A DNA stretch of 64,000 bases from Actinomycetospora sp. TBRC 11914 (lineage in GTDB: Bacteria > Actinomycetota > Actinomycetes > Mycobacteriales > Pseudonocardiaceae), in contig NZ_JABBND010000010.1 of NCBI RefSeq assembly GCF_012933465.1, positions 153,096 to 217,095 of the forward strand. Direction: 5' to 3'. A program made the position numbers and the translations under genes. The notes under the pieces were generated by a model. The model was not told the origin of the DNA, ran no database searches, and was given only the letters and a program-made list of their open reading frames with translations. This document shows positions 24,683 through 32,816 of the stretch, piece by piece; position 1 is the stretch's first letter, and each line of letters begins with the position of its first letter.

Positions 24683-26280
24683 GACGCCGACTTCCAGGTG
24701 TCGTGCAGCTGCACCCGGGCCGACGCGTCGAACGCCACGTCGTGCGCGTTCGGTCCGACGCCGAGGGTGGTCGTCAGCTCCACGACCGGCACGACGAGGT
24801 GCTGGCTCGCGATGACCTGCTGGGCCTGCGCCGAGATCTGCGCGCGCCGGGCCGGGTCCACCGCGGCGGCCTGGCCGAGGAGGAGCGCGTCCAGCGGGCC
24901 GGGCGGGAAGCGGTAGTAGTTCGCCCCGCCGCTCCAGTACTGCGCCCGCAGGATGTCCGGGTCCGCGCGGGTGAGGTTGCCCCACAGCGCGGTGAACTGT
25001 CCGCTCTGGGAGATCAGGGCGACGTCGGAGATCTGCTTCTCCTGCAGCTGGAGGTCGATGCCCACGCCGCGGAGCTGCTGCTGGAGCAGCTCCACCGCCG
25101 GCTTCACCGTCGAGAGGTTCTGCGCGAAGGCCAGGGGGATCGTGAGTCGCTGGCCGCCCTTGGTGCGGATGCCGTCCGGCCCGCGCACCCAGCCGTCGGC
25201 GTCGAGCTCGGTGTTCGCCCTGGCCGGGTCGAACCCGAGCAGCGCCGACTGGTCGGCGTAGGTCGGGGTCGTGGACGCGAGCGGGCTGGTGGCCGCCTTG
25301 GTCTGCGAGGTGAAGACCGCCGAGACCAGCTCCGGTCGGTTGATGCCGAGCGAGACCGCGTCGCGCACCGCCTGGTCGGCCACCAGCGGGTTCGACAGGT
25401 TGAACGAGATCCCGAAGGGGATGCCCGGGTTGGCCCGCGACGGCAGCGCGTCGCCCGCCCCCTGCAGCGGCTGCTCGTCCTGCGGGCCGATGCTCGCGAT
25501 CGCGTCGACCTCGCCGGACTGCAGGCTGCCCGTGCGGACCCCGGACTCGGGGACCACCCGGAACTCGGCGCGGTCGAGGTAGGCCTCACCGGGGTGGCTG
25601 AACAGCGAGGAGCCCCACGAGTAGCCGGGCCGTTTGACCAGCACCGTGTTCTGGTTCTTGACGTAGGACTGCAGCACGAACGGGCCCGACCCGACGACGC
25701 CGGCGCAGCGCTGGTCGTCGGTCTTCGCGACGCTGGCCGGGGAGAGCAGGCCCAGGCTGTGCGTCGACGTGCCCTGCAGGAACTGCACGTTGGGCTGGGC
25801 GAACCGGACGGTGAACTGGGTCGGGCTGGTCACCGTCGTGCCCTGGTACCCGGCGAGGTAGCCCTTCGGCAGGGTCCCGCGCGCGCCGAGCGAGGGCACC
25901 CGGTCGAAGTTGGCCTTCACCGCGTTCGCGTCGACCGGGGTGCCGTCGGAGAACGTGGCGCCCGGCCTGAGGGTGAACGACCACTCGGTGGCGGTCGCGT
26001 TCGACGACCACGAGGTGGCCAGCCAGGGCACGATCGCCCCGGTCCGCGGGTCCTGGTCGGTCAGCGAGTCGACGATCTGGCGCAGCGAGTAGATCGAGTC
26101 GTTGCTCTGCACCTGCTGCGGGTCGACGCAGCCCTGGTCGCTGGAGACGGCGAAGATCAGGTCTCCGCCGGGACGCGGGGGACCGGCATCGGCCTCCGAG
26201 CCGGAGCCGCCCCCACCACAGGCGGTGAGGGTCAGGGCCGCCGTCGCGACGAGGGCGGTGAGGGCGAGGGAGGTCCTCAC
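24679..26280 (-). CDS. ABC transporter substrate-binding lipoprotein (family 5)
   Basis: A 533-aa extracytoplasmic solute-binding protein. Signal peptide with lipobox LTAC near residue 21, a Gly/Ser linker, then the family 5 (DppA/OppA) pattern: DPQQVQSNDSIYSLRQIVDSL, WSFTLRPGATFSDGTPVDA, VVGSGPFVL, and the C-terminal WGNLTRADPDILRAQYW. The GTG overlaps the stop of the preceding monooxygenase gene. Ligand unknown; the gene order points to the substrate of the two LLM enzymes. Confidence 0.88.
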   Translation of the reverse strand: MRTSLALTALVATAALTLTACGGGGSGSEADAGPPRPGGDLIFAVSSDQGCVDPQQVQSNDSIYSLRQIVDSLTDQDPRTGAIVPWLATSWSSNATATEWSFTLRPGATFSDGTPVDANAVKANFDRVPSLGARGTLPKGYLAGYQGTTVTSPTQFTVRFAQPNVQFLQGTSTHSLGLLSPASVAKTDDQRCAGVVGSGPFVLQSYVKNQNTVLVKRPGYSWGSSLFSHPGEAYLDRAEFRVVPESGVRTGSLQSGEVDAIASIGPQDEQPLQGAGDALPSRANPGIPFGISFNLSNPLVADQAVRDAVSLGINRPELVSAVFTSQTKAATSPLASTTPTYADQSALLGFDPARANTELDADGWVRGPDGIRTKGGQRLTIPLAFAQNLSTVKPAVELLQQQLRGVGIDLQLQEKQISDVALISQSGQFTALWGNLTRADPDILRAQYWSGGANYYRFPPGPLDALLLGQAAAVDPARRAQISAQAQQVIASQHLVVPVVELTTTLGVGPNAHDVAFDASARVQLHDTWKSAS

Positions 26281-27668
26281 GAGGCCGCCACCTCCGCGGC
26301 GGACCGGGGCTCGCCGAAGCGGGACGGCGGGGCGAGCCCGAGGTTCTCCCGCAGGGTCCCCTCGGCGTACTCGGCGCGGAACACGCCGCGCTCCTGGAGC
26401 AGCGGCACCACCCGGTCCACCACCTCGTCGAGCCCGGACGGGGTGACGTGCGAGCCGAGGATGAACCCGTCGCAGGCGTCGGCCTGCACGTAGCGGTCGA
26501 TCTCGTCGGCCACGTGCTGCGGGGTGCCGACGAACACGGCGCGGTCGAAGACCTGCTTGACCACCTCGCGCAGCGACAGCGCCCCGTCCCGGCCGATCTC
26601 CCGCCAGGCCCTCGCGGTGGCGTGGGCGTCCTGGGTCAGCGGGGCCCGGCCGCGGATCCACTTCGGCGCCTCGGGCGTCGGGTCGAAGTCCGGGACGGGG
26701 TCGTCGGGGTCGTACCAGGACAGGTCCTGGTTCCAGATCATCTCGGTGAGCACGATCGCGGTCTGCGGGTCGACCTGGCGGTCGTGGATCACGGCGTGCC
26801 GCTCCCGGGCCTCGGCGTCGGTGTCGCCGAGCACCACCGCCGCCGAGGGCAGGATGCGCACCTCGTCGGGGTCCCGGCCCGCCGTCGCGACGCGCGCCTT
26901 GACGTCGTCGTAGAACGCGCGGGCCTCGTCGAACTTCTGGTACCGCGAGAAGATCGCGTCGGAGCCGGCGGCGGCGAAGTCCCGCCCCGCGGGCGACTCG
27001 CCGGCCTGCAGGATCACCGGGTGCCCCTGCGGGCTGCGCGGGGTGGTGAACCGGCCGGCGATGTCGAACTGGTGGCCGTGCACGGCGAAGTCGCCGACGT
27101 GGCCGTCGCGCAGGAACCGCCCCGACGCCGGGTCCGCGACGATCGCGTCCGACCCCCACGAGTCCCACAGGGCCCGGACCGCGGCGAGGGTCTCGCCGGC
27201 TCGCTCGTAGCGCTGGTGGTGCGCGAGGTAGCCGCCGCGGCGGAAGTTCTCGCCGGTGTCGGCGTCGGAGCTCGTCACCACGTTCCAGGCCGCGCGGCCG
27301 CCGGAGAGGATGTCGAGCGTCGCGAACCTGCGGGCCAGCTCGTAGGGCTCGTTGAACGTCGAGTTGATCGTGCCCGCGAGCCCGACGTGCGAGGTGACGG
27401 CGGCCAGCGAGGCCAGCACCGTGAAGGTGTCGGGCCGGCCGACCACGTCCTGGTCGAAGACGGCCTCGCCCCGGGTGCGCAGCCGCAGGCCCTCGGCGAG
27501 GAAGAGCAGGTCGAGCTTGCCGCGCTCGGCGGTGCGGGCCCAGTGCTCGAAGGACGCGAAGTCGATGTGGCTGCCCGACGCCGGGTCGCTCCACACGGTG
27601 TCGTGGTTGACCCCGGGGAAGTAGGCGCCGAGCACGATCTGCTTGCGACGCTGCCGTGGCTGGTTCAC
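26277..27668 (-). CDS. NtaA/SnaA/DszA-family FMN-dependent monooxygenase (module 1, enzyme A)
   Basis: A 463-aa luciferase-like monooxygenase of the NtaA/SnaA/DszA group. Landmarks: LGAYFPGVNHDTVW, LDLLFLAEGLRLR, the NSTFNEPYELARRFATLD segment, SGGRAAWNVVTS, and SPQGHPVILQAGESPAGRDFAA. Members use reduced FMN and O2 to cleave C-N or C-S bonds. It is a paralogue of the enzyme encoded at 58478-59857, and each is encoded next to a paralogous partner of about 400 aa. GTG start, overlap with the preceding gene. Substrate inferred only broadly as an organosulfur compound. Confidence 0.85.
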   Translation of the reverse strand: MNQPRQRRKQIVLGAYFPGVNHDTVWSDPASGSHIDFASFEHWARTAERGKLDLLFLAEGLRLRTRGEAVFDQDVVGRPDTFTVLASLAAVTSHVGLAGTINSTFNEPYELARRFATLDILSGGRAAWNVVTSSDADTGENFRRGGYLAHHQRYERAGETLAAVRALWDSWGSDAIVADPASGRFLRDGHVGDFAVHGHQFDIAGRFTTPRSPQGHPVILQAGESPAGRDFAAAGSDAIFSRYQKFDEARAFYDDVKARVATAGRDPDEVRILPSAAVVLGDTDAEARERHAVIHDRQVDPQTAIVLTEMIWNQDLSWYDPDDPVPDFDPTPEAPKWIRGRAPLTQDAHATARAWREIGRDGALSLREVVKQVFDRAVFVGTPQHVADEIDRYVQADACDGFILGSHVTPSGLDEVVDRVVPLLQERGVFRAEYAEGTLRENLGLAPPSRFGEPRSAAEVAAS

Positions 27669-28882
27669 GCGACGCTCCCCACGTAGCGGCTGGCCGGACG
27701 GGCGAGGCCGAAGCGCTCGCGCAGGGTGGGCTCGGTGGCGGCGGTGCGGAACGCGCCGCGGCGCTGCAGGTCGGGGACGAGCCCGTCGACGATTCGCTCG
27801 AGGTCGGTCGGCAGGACCGCGGGCCGCAGCCGGTAGCCCTGCAGGCCCGCGTCCCGCCACGCGAGCAGCAGGTCGGCCAGCGCGGCCGGCGTCGTCGCGA
27901 CGATCGCCGCGTCACTGGTCAGCGGGTCGACGGCGTCGAGGCGGGCCAGGCGCTCGCGGGCCGCGTCCTCGGTGTCCTCGAGGACGACGACGAGGTCGCC
28001 GAGCACCCGGAGGGGCTCCCCGGTGCGCCCGACGTCGCGCTCGGCGGCCCGGGCCTGCTCGACGATCGCGGTGGCCTCCGCGGCGTCGTGCGGGGTCACG
28101 AGGAGGACGTCGGCGGCCCGGGCGGCCAACCGGTAGGGCTCCCACCCGTGGCCGAGGGCGACGACCAGCGGCTGGCCCTGCGGGGGCCGCGGGACGATCG
28201 AGGGACCTCGGACCGAGAACCGCTCGCCGGTGAAGTCGACGTGGTGGATCCTCGCGCGGTCGACGAAGCGGTTCGTGGCGTCGTCGCGGATCTCGGCGTC
28301 GTCCTCCCAGGAGTCCCAGAGGCGGCGCACCACCTCGACCGCGTCGGCGGCCTCGCCGAAGAGCTCGGCGACGAGCGCCCGGGCCTCGGGGGTGTCGATC
28401 GCGTCGCGGCGCAGCCCGGGCACGGCGCGCCGCCCGAAGTGCGCGGCCTCGTCGGGGCGCACCGACGTCTGCACCCGCCAGCCGGCCCGACCGTGGGAGT
28501 CGTGGTCGAGGGTGGCGAGCGCCGAGGCGACGTGGAACGGCTCGGTGTGGGTGGTGGTCACGGTCGGGACGAGCCCGATCGCGCTGGTCAGCGGCGCGAG
28601 GAACGCGGCGATCAGCTCGGCGTCGAGCCGGCCGGCCACGCGGTCGGTGCGCCGGTCGGGCTCGGCGAGGTGGTCGCCGGACTGCAGTCCGAGCGCGTCC
28701 TCGATCGTGACGAGGTCGAGCAGGCCGCGCTCGGCGATGCGGGCCAGGTCGGTCCAGTACCCGGGGGTGAACAGCTCGGCGGGGCGTGCGCCCGGCTCGC
28801 GCCAGGCGGCGGGGTGCCAACCGGCGCCGTCGAGGGCGACCGCCAGGTGCAGGCTCCGACCAGGGGTGTCCGCGGTGGACAT
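27665..28882 (-). CDS. LLM-class flavin-dependent oxidoreductase (module 1, enzyme B)
   Basis: A 405-aa luciferase-like protein (HLAVALDGAGWHPAAWREPG, LDLVTIEDALGL, RVQTSVRPDEAAHFGRR, RPPQGQPLVVALGHGWEPYR). I chose ATG 28882 (MSTADTPGRS) because AGGAAG lies upstream and a longer frame would run into the leader peptide. It is the first structural gene after leader 3. It is a paralogue of the enzyme at 59873-61060 and always sits with enzyme A. The pair may carry out sequential oxygenations or form a two-substrate system. Confidence 0.83.
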   Translation of the reverse strand: MSTADTPGRSLHLAVALDGAGWHPAAWREPGARPAELFTPGYWTDLARIAERGLLDLVTIEDALGLQSGDHLAEPDRRTDRVAGRLDAELIAAFLAPLTSAIGLVPTVTTTHTEPFHVASALATLDHDSHGRAGWRVQTSVRPDEAAHFGRRAVPGLRRDAIDTPEARALVAELFGEAADAVEVVRRLWDSWEDDAEIRDDATNRFVDRARIHHVDFTGERFSVRGPSIVPRPPQGQPLVVALGHGWEPYRLAARAADVLLVTPHDAAEATAIVEQARAAERDVGRTGEPLRVLGDLVVVLEDTEDAARERLARLDAVDPLTSDAAIVATTPAALADLLLAWRDAGLQGYRLRPAVLPTDLERIVDGLVPDLQRRGAFRTAATEPTLRERFGLARPASRYVGSVA

Positions 28883-28947
28883 GGGTGACCGCTTCCTGCG
28901 GCGCGGGGCCGCGCGGTGGAGGAGGAGAGGTGGGTGCTGAGAGGTCG

Positions 28948-29052
28948 TCAGGCCGGACACGCCGCGCTGACGACGCGCAGCAGGTCGACGTGCCTGCGAT
29001 AGCTCCCGCGGTGCGCGGTGCGCGGTGCGGTCACGCGGACCGTCTCACGCAT
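28948..29052 (-). CDS. Putative leader peptide (copy 3)
   Basis: A 34-codon ORF, ATG after GGAGG. The C-terminal half reads YRRHVDLLRVVSAACPA, with the Cys as TGT and TGA as stop. It ends 65 bp before the first LLM gene of an eight-gene operon. A C/T-rich tract (minus strand, 28922-28938) between leader and gene is complementary to GGAGG ribosome binding sites and could sequester one of them. It probably controls the whole organosulfur operon in cis. Confidence 0.74.
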   Translation of the reverse strand: MRETVRVTAPRTAHRGSYRRHVDLLRVVSAACPA

Positions 29053-29106
29053 CGCTGCCTCCGTCGCTCCGGCCGGGCGCGGCCCATCCGTCGCCGGCCG
29101 AGCGGA

Positions 29107-29137
29107 ACTGTAAGGACGTCGACCCGTGAGGTGTCAA
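29107..29137 (-). promoter_or_regulatory. Promoter for leader 3 and the LLM/ABC operon
   Basis: On the minus strand a perfect TTGACA (29132-29137) is followed 19 bp later by TACAGT (29107-29112); CTTACA at a 17-bp spacing is an alternative -10. It lies in a 121-bp gap, upstream of the leader ATG at 29052. Confidence 0.55.
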
Positions 29138-29173
29138 CCGTTCGTGTCGTGCCAGTGACCCACAGCTCTCGGC

Positions 29174-29854
29174 TCAGCGGGCGCGCCGCAGCCGGGAGAG
29201 CACACGGCAGCCCAGCTCGTGGTGCGCCTCGAGGGTCGCCGCGTCGAGCAGGGGGTGCTCCGCCGCCGCGACCTCGTGGACGGCGGCGGCCACCGGGTCG
29301 ACGACGGGCACGACGACGGCGAGGAGGCAGCCCAGGGCGGCGGGGTGGCGGTCCGCGGGTGGTTCGCCGGCGCCCCCGCCGAGCGATTCCACCGCGGCGC
29401 CGAGCGTGCCCTCCCTCGTCCGCCGGGGATGGGTCAGCTGGGCGGCGGCCTGGCCGAGGACGGCGAGGTCGGTGGTGTCGACCCGCAGCGCCCGGAACGC
29501 GACGACGTCGCGGCGCCCCGGGCCCGGCCAGGTGCCGGGCTCCCGCCCCAGTGCAGGACGCAGCGCGACCGCGAAGCGCTGCAGCGCGCGGAAGGCGATG
29601 CGGCGGGCGAGCGGGACGGGGAGCCCCGGCCCCACGACGGCGTGCACCGGCAGCGTGGCGGGGTCGACGGCGGCGGCCAGGCGGATGGCGCGGTCCGCGT
29701 GGGCGTCCTCGGCGCGGCCGCAGGCCACGAGCACCCGCTCCGCGGCGCCCAGCAGCGCCGCGACCTCGGGCACCGCCGGGGCGAGGTAGGCCGCGGTGGT
29801 CCGCCCGTCCGGCGTGGCGGTCGACGGGTCGCGGCGGGGTCGGGAGGAGCTCAT
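29174..29854 (-). CDS. Uncharacterised protein downstream of leader 4
   Basis: A 226-aa protein I do not recognise. It is rich in Ala/Arg/Leu with no signal peptide or clear membrane helix. Visible segments: AYLAPAVPEVAALLGAAERV near the N-terminus, ARRIAFRALQRFAVALRP in the middle, and HPLLDAATLEAHHELGCRVL at the C-terminus. The start ATG 29854 (MSSSRPRRDP) follows GGGAGGAG-like sequence on the other strand only weakly, so the start is uncertain. A leader peptide of the RRHVDL family ends 145 bp upstream, so it probably has a role in sulfur metabolism or its control. Confidence 0.55.
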   Translation of the reverse strand: MSSSRPRRDPSTATPDGRTTAAYLAPAVPEVAALLGAAERVLVACGRAEDAHADRAIRLAAAVDPATLPVHAVVGPGLPVPLARRIAFRALQRFAVALRPALGREPGTWPGPGRRDVVAFRALRVDTTDLAVLGQAAAQLTHPRRTREGTLGAAVESLGGGAGEPPADRHPAALGCLLAVVVPVVDPVAAAVHEVAAAEHPLLDAATLEAHHELGCRVLSRLRRAR

Positions 29855-29999
29855 CGGGCAGCCGTTTCGGTGGGGCGCCGGGTCCGCCCGCCGACGCCGG
29901 CGTCGGGGCGGGGCCACGGGCACGGAACGGACGGCCTCGAGGCGGCGTGTCCCACCCGGGCGGTGCGGTGCCGGGGGGGCGGGCCGCGCCGGGGCCGCG

Positions 30000-30098
30000 T
30001 CAGGAGCGCGGGCGGCGGGGAGCCGGGCGACAGCTGGTCGCGTCCACACGGCACAGGTCGACGTGCAGACGTCGCACCAGCGGCCGGCGGGGGGTCAC
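30000..30098 (-). CDS. Putative leader peptide inside an operon (copy 4)
   Basis: A 32-codon ORF with core RRLHVDLCRVDATSCR. The DLC Cys is TGC and the second Cys is TGT. Its GTG start overlaps the TGA of the hydrolase gene upstream (GTGA), so its translation is probably coupled to that gene. It ends 145 bp before the uncharacterised gene at 29174-29854. The intervening RNA includes the 16-bp palindrome CCGACGCCGGCGTCGG (29891-29906). The C-terminal extension after the Cys is longer than in most copies. Confidence 0.66.
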   Translation of the reverse strand: MTPRRPLVRRLHVDLCRVDATSCRPAPRRPRS

Positions 30099-31123
30099 GG
30101 ACCTACTCGTACCGCATCGTGCTCACGGCCACCAGGGTTCGCCCGCTTCGACTCCAGCACCGCCGACGGGTGCGGCGGGTCCGCCAGGGCGGCCACGGCC
30201 TCGGCCCAGGCCGGGTCGCCGGGGCGGAGCGTGCTGCGCAGGAAGGCCCAGGTCGTGCGCTGGACGACCGCGACCCGCTCCGGGTCCTCGTCGGTGGTCT
30301 CGGCCGCCTCGTAGCCCGGGATCCCGCCGAGCGAGTGCTCCCCGCCGACGAGGGTCAGCAGGCTCCGGGCACCCGGGCTGTACCGGTAGGGATCGGTGAG
30401 CCAGTCCGCGCCGCGGGTGGTCAGTGGGCTGACGTCGGCGTCCCCGGCCACCACCAGGCACGGGGTCCGCAGGTGCGCGAAGACCGGGTTCAGCCAGGGC
30501 ATCGCCTCGATCACCCCGGGCCGCAGGTCGGCGCCACCCCGACCCGCCGTCGCGAGGAGCACCCCGGCGCCGACGCGGCCGTCGGCGAGGTCGATCTCCG
30601 TGCCGTCGACCGGGTCGGTCACCCGCAGCCCCAGGAGCACTCCCGCGGTCTGGCCGCCGAAGGAGTGCCCCGCCACGGCGACGCTGCCGTGGTCGACGCG
30701 GCCCGGCAGGCCGGGCACGGCGCCCTCGAGGCGGTCGAGGTCGTCGAGGATCCGGAGCATGTCCTCCACCCGGTGGCGCCACAGCGTCGGCTGGCGGGGG
30801 TCGTGCGGCGCGAGGCCCACCGTGCGGGAGTCGAGGTGGGTGGGCTGGACCACGACGAAGCCGTGCGCGGCCCAGAAGTCGACCAGCGGGCCGTAGGCCC
30901 GCGACGACGAGCCGAAGCCGTGCGAGAAGAGCACGACGGGCAGGTCCCGCCCGGTCACCGGCGCGGACACCCGCACCTCGAGATCCACGCCCCGTGCCGG
31001 CGACTCCAGCGTCAGCGGCCCGACCGACACCACGGGCGCCCCCGTCCCGACGCGCCCGGTCCTGGTGCTGCTCCCGGTCGTCTCGACGGCCGGCTCGACG
31101 TCGTCCACGGCGATCCGCGACAT
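30095..31123 (-). CDS. Alpha/beta hydrolase (PAF-acetylhydrolase/chlorophyllase-like)
   Basis: A 342-aa alpha/beta hydrolase. Nucleophile elbow GHSFGGQ (Ser about 170), oxyanion region LFSHGFGSSSRAY, Asp candidate in AGDADVSPL, and a C-terminal His in GGEHSLGG. ATG preceded by AGGAGG. It is divergent from an HxlR regulator, with a perfect inverted repeat between them, so it is probably the regulator's target. Substrate unknown; ester hydrolysis is likely. Confidence 0.8.
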   Translation of the reverse strand: MSRIAVDDVEPAVETTGSSTRTGRVGTGAPVVSVGPLTLESPARGVDLEVRVSAPVTGRDLPVVLFSHGFGSSSRAYGPLVDFWAAHGFVVVQPTHLDSRTVGLAPHDPRQPTLWRHRVEDMLRILDDLDRLEGAVPGLPGRVDHGSVAVAGHSFGGQTAGVLLGLRVTDPVDGTEIDLADGRVGAGVLLATAGRGGADLRPGVIEAMPWLNPVFAHLRTPCLVVAGDADVSPLTTRGADWLTDPYRYSPGARSLLTLVGGEHSLGGIPGYEAAETTDEDPERVAVVQRTTWAFLRSTLRPGDPAWAEAVAALADPPHPSAVLESKRANPGGREHDAVRVGP

Positions 31124-31146
31124 CGGTGTTCCTCCTGGTTCCCCTC

Positions 31147-31161
31147 GGTGACCACGTCACC
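31147..31161. promoter_or_regulatory. Inverted-repeat operator between hydrolase and HxlR genes
   Basis: GGTGAC-CAC-GTCACC, a perfect 6-bp inverted repeat, followed by another TCACC (31168-31172). It lies in the 52-bp gap between the divergent genes and is a plausible HxlR binding site. Confidence 0.5.
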
Positions 31162-31175
31162 TAAATTCACCGGGC

Positions 31176-31583
31176 ATGAGCAGGGAAGACGGCACATCCG
31201 GGTCAGGTGGTGACGTCGAGGTGACCACCCGGCGACGGGGAGACCTGTTCTCCCCGGAGTGCCCGACGCGACAGGTGCTCGACCGGGTCGGCACGAAGTG
31301 GACCTCGATGGTGTTCGAGGTGCTCGCGGCCTCCGGCGAGGTGCGGTTCTCCGAGCTCCGCCGGCGCATCCCCGGGGTGTCGCAGAAGATGCTCTCCTCG
31401 ACGCTGCAGAGCCTCGTCCTCGACGGGCTGGTCGCCCGCCGGGTGGAGGACACGGTGCCCCCGCGGGTCCACTACCGGTTCACCGAGCTCGGGGCGTCGC
31501 TCGAGGTGCCGCTGGCCGCCCTGCGGGCCTGGGCCGAGGACCACGCGGGCGAGATCGACCGCCACCGCACCCGCGCGGGCTGA
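31176..31583 (+). CDS. HxlR-family winged-helix transcriptional regulator
   Basis: A 135-aa regulator with the HxlR pattern: an N-terminal Cys (C29 in LFSPECPTRQVLDRVGTKW), the winged-helix core (RFSELRRRIPGVSQKMLSSTL) and VHYRFTELGASLEVPLAAL. Some HxlR regulators sense electrophiles or thiol oxidation through this Cys. It is divergent from the hydrolase at 30095-31123 and probably regulates that gene and itself. Confidence 0.87.
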   Translation: MSREDGTSGSGGDVEVTTRRRGDLFSPECPTRQVLDRVGTKWTSMVFEVLAASGEVRFSELRRRIPGVSQKMLSSTLQSLVLDGLVARRVEDTVPPRVHYRFTELGASLEVPLAALRAWAEDHAGEIDRHRTRAG

Positions 31584-31628
31584 CCTCACACCGGGCGGCG
31601 TGGTGAGGCGCGAGGCGCCGACCGGGTC

Positions 31629-31658
31629 TTGGCCGCGCCGGGCCGCGTGGGGAACACT
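31629..31658 (+). promoter_or_regulatory. Candidate promoter for leader 5
   Basis: TTGGCC (31629-31634), 18-bp spacer, AACACT (31653-31658), then 7 nt to the GTG at 31666. The spacing fits a leaderless mRNA that begins at the leader start codon. Confidence 0.4.
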
Positions 31659-31665
31659 CGTCGTC

Positions 31666-31746
31666 GTGGACGCATCCCGGCTCATGGCTCGACGCCTGCA
31701 CGTCGACCTGTGCCGCACGCCGTCGATGGGCTGTCGCCGCCGCTGA
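31666..31746 (+). CDS. Putative leader peptide (copy 5)
   Basis: A 26-codon ORF (GTG 31666; a shorter version from ATG 31684 is possible). It contains MARRLHVDLCRTPSMGCRRR. The DLC Cys is TGC and the last Cys is TGT, with TGA as stop. It precedes a LysR-type regulator by 75 bp. A small hairpin CGGCC-GTGA-GGCCG (31798-31811) abuts the regulator's ribosome binding site. Putting a regulator under leader control would extend the signal to that regulator's own targets. Confidence 0.7.
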   Translation: MDASRLMARRLHVDLCRTPSMGCRRR

Positions 31747-31821
31747 GGCCCGCCCCCCGGGGCGCCCGTCTCGCCGCAGACACCCGACCCCGACGATCGG
31801 CCGTGAGGCCGAGGAGTGGCG

Positions 31822-32718
31822 ATGCGCGACACCTTCAACCTCGAACACCTGCGCACCGTGGTGGCGATCGCCGACCTCGGGGGCTTCGGCCGGGCCGCCA
31901 CCGCCCTGCACCTGAGCCAGTCGGCGGTGAGCAAGCACGTCCGCCTGCTCGAGATGGCGGTGGGCGGGGTCCTGCTCGAGAAGCACGGCCGCGGCGCCCG
32001 GTTCACGGCCACCGGGGAGCTGGTCCTCGACGAGGCGCGGCGCCTGCTGGCCCTCAACGACGAGGCCATGGGCCGGCTCGCGGTGCGAGCGACGACGCCG
32101 CTGACGGTCGGGATGGCCGAGCACGTCGCCGACCGGACGCTGACCGACCTGCTCGGTGCGCTCCGGGCCGGGTTCGCCCCGCGCACCGTACGGTTCCGGA
32201 TGGACCGGTCCCCGCGGCTGGTCGATTCGGTCGGGCGCGGCGAGACCGACCTCGCGTTCGTGGTCGCGGCGAACGCCGAGGCCGTCGGCCGCGACCTCGG
32301 CACCCTGGCCCTGCACTGGTACGCGGGCCGCCGCGCCGAGCCCTCCGACCCGGCGGCCCCGTTCCCGCTGGTCGCCTTCGAGGACCCCTGCGGGCTGCGC
32401 GACGCCGCACTGCGCGCCCTGGCCGAGGAGGGCCGCCGGGCCGAGGTGGTCGCGGAGTCGTCGTCGTTCTCGGGGGTGGTCGAGGCGGTGCGGGCCGGCC
32501 TCGGCGTCGCGCTGCTGCCCACCGCGGCCGGGGTGCCGCCCGGGCTGGTGCGCCGGGGCGACCTGCCCGACATGGGGTCGGTGCCGTTCCGGCTGCTCAC
32601 CCGCCCGGGGCTGGACGCGCGACTCGAGGAGACCGCCCTGGAGGTGGCCGGCGGGTTCGCGTCGGTGCTGACGCCGCCGTTCGCGCTCCCGCGTCCCGCC
32701 GCCGCCCGCGCCTCGTAG
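31822..32718 (+). CDS. LysR-type transcriptional regulator
   Basis: A 298-aa LTTR. N-terminal helix-turn-helix (FNLEHLRTVVAIADLGGFGR, LSQSAVSKHVRLLE) and a C-terminal ligand-binding domain (PLTVGMAEHVADRTLTDLL, SSFSGVVEAVRAGLGVALLP). ATG 31822 follows GAGGAG at 31811-31816; a GTG at 31816 is less likely. It sits directly before a DszC-like oxygenase operon whose promoter has an extended conserved element (32753-32808) that is repeated at 36015, so both may be its targets. Effector unknown. Confidence 0.86.
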   Translation: MRDTFNLEHLRTVVAIADLGGFGRAATALHLSQSAVSKHVRLLEMAVGGVLLEKHGRGARFTATGELVLDEARRLLALNDEAMGRLAVRATTPLTVGMAEHVADRTLTDLLGALRAGFAPRTVRFRMDRSPRLVDSVGRGETDLAFVVAANAEAVGRDLGTLALHWYAGRRAEPSDPAAPFPLVAFEDPCGLRDAALRALAEEGRRAEVVAESSSFSGVVEAVRAGLGVALLPTAAGVPPGLVRRGDLPDMGSVPFRLLTRPGLDARLEETALEVAGGFASVLTPPFALPRPAAARAS

Positions 32719-32752
32719 CGGCCCGCGGCCGGTCGCGGTCATGCCCGCCGGT

Positions 32753-32808
32753 GATGGGTGGGCATTCCGGATCGTCGTTGGATCGCCGGCCCGCCGCGGA
32801 CCTAGCGT
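32753..32808 (+). promoter_or_regulatory. Conserved operator-promoter P1 of the DszC-like operon
   Basis: GATGGGT, then GATCGTCGTTGGAT, 19 bp, then CTAGCGTTCC. The -35-like TTGGAT is at 32778-32783 and the -10-like TAGCGT at 32803-32808. The gene's GTG begins eight bases later, so the mRNA is probably leaderless. The same arrangement occurs at 36015-36069. Confidence 0.62.
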
Positions 32809-32816
32809 TCCGCGAC

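Noticed and set aside
22300..24916. Long plus-strand ORFs opposite the ABC transporter operon
   Set aside because: They are antisense to complete ATPase and permease genes with all motifs, and their products are Arg/Asp/Gln-rich without recognisable domains.
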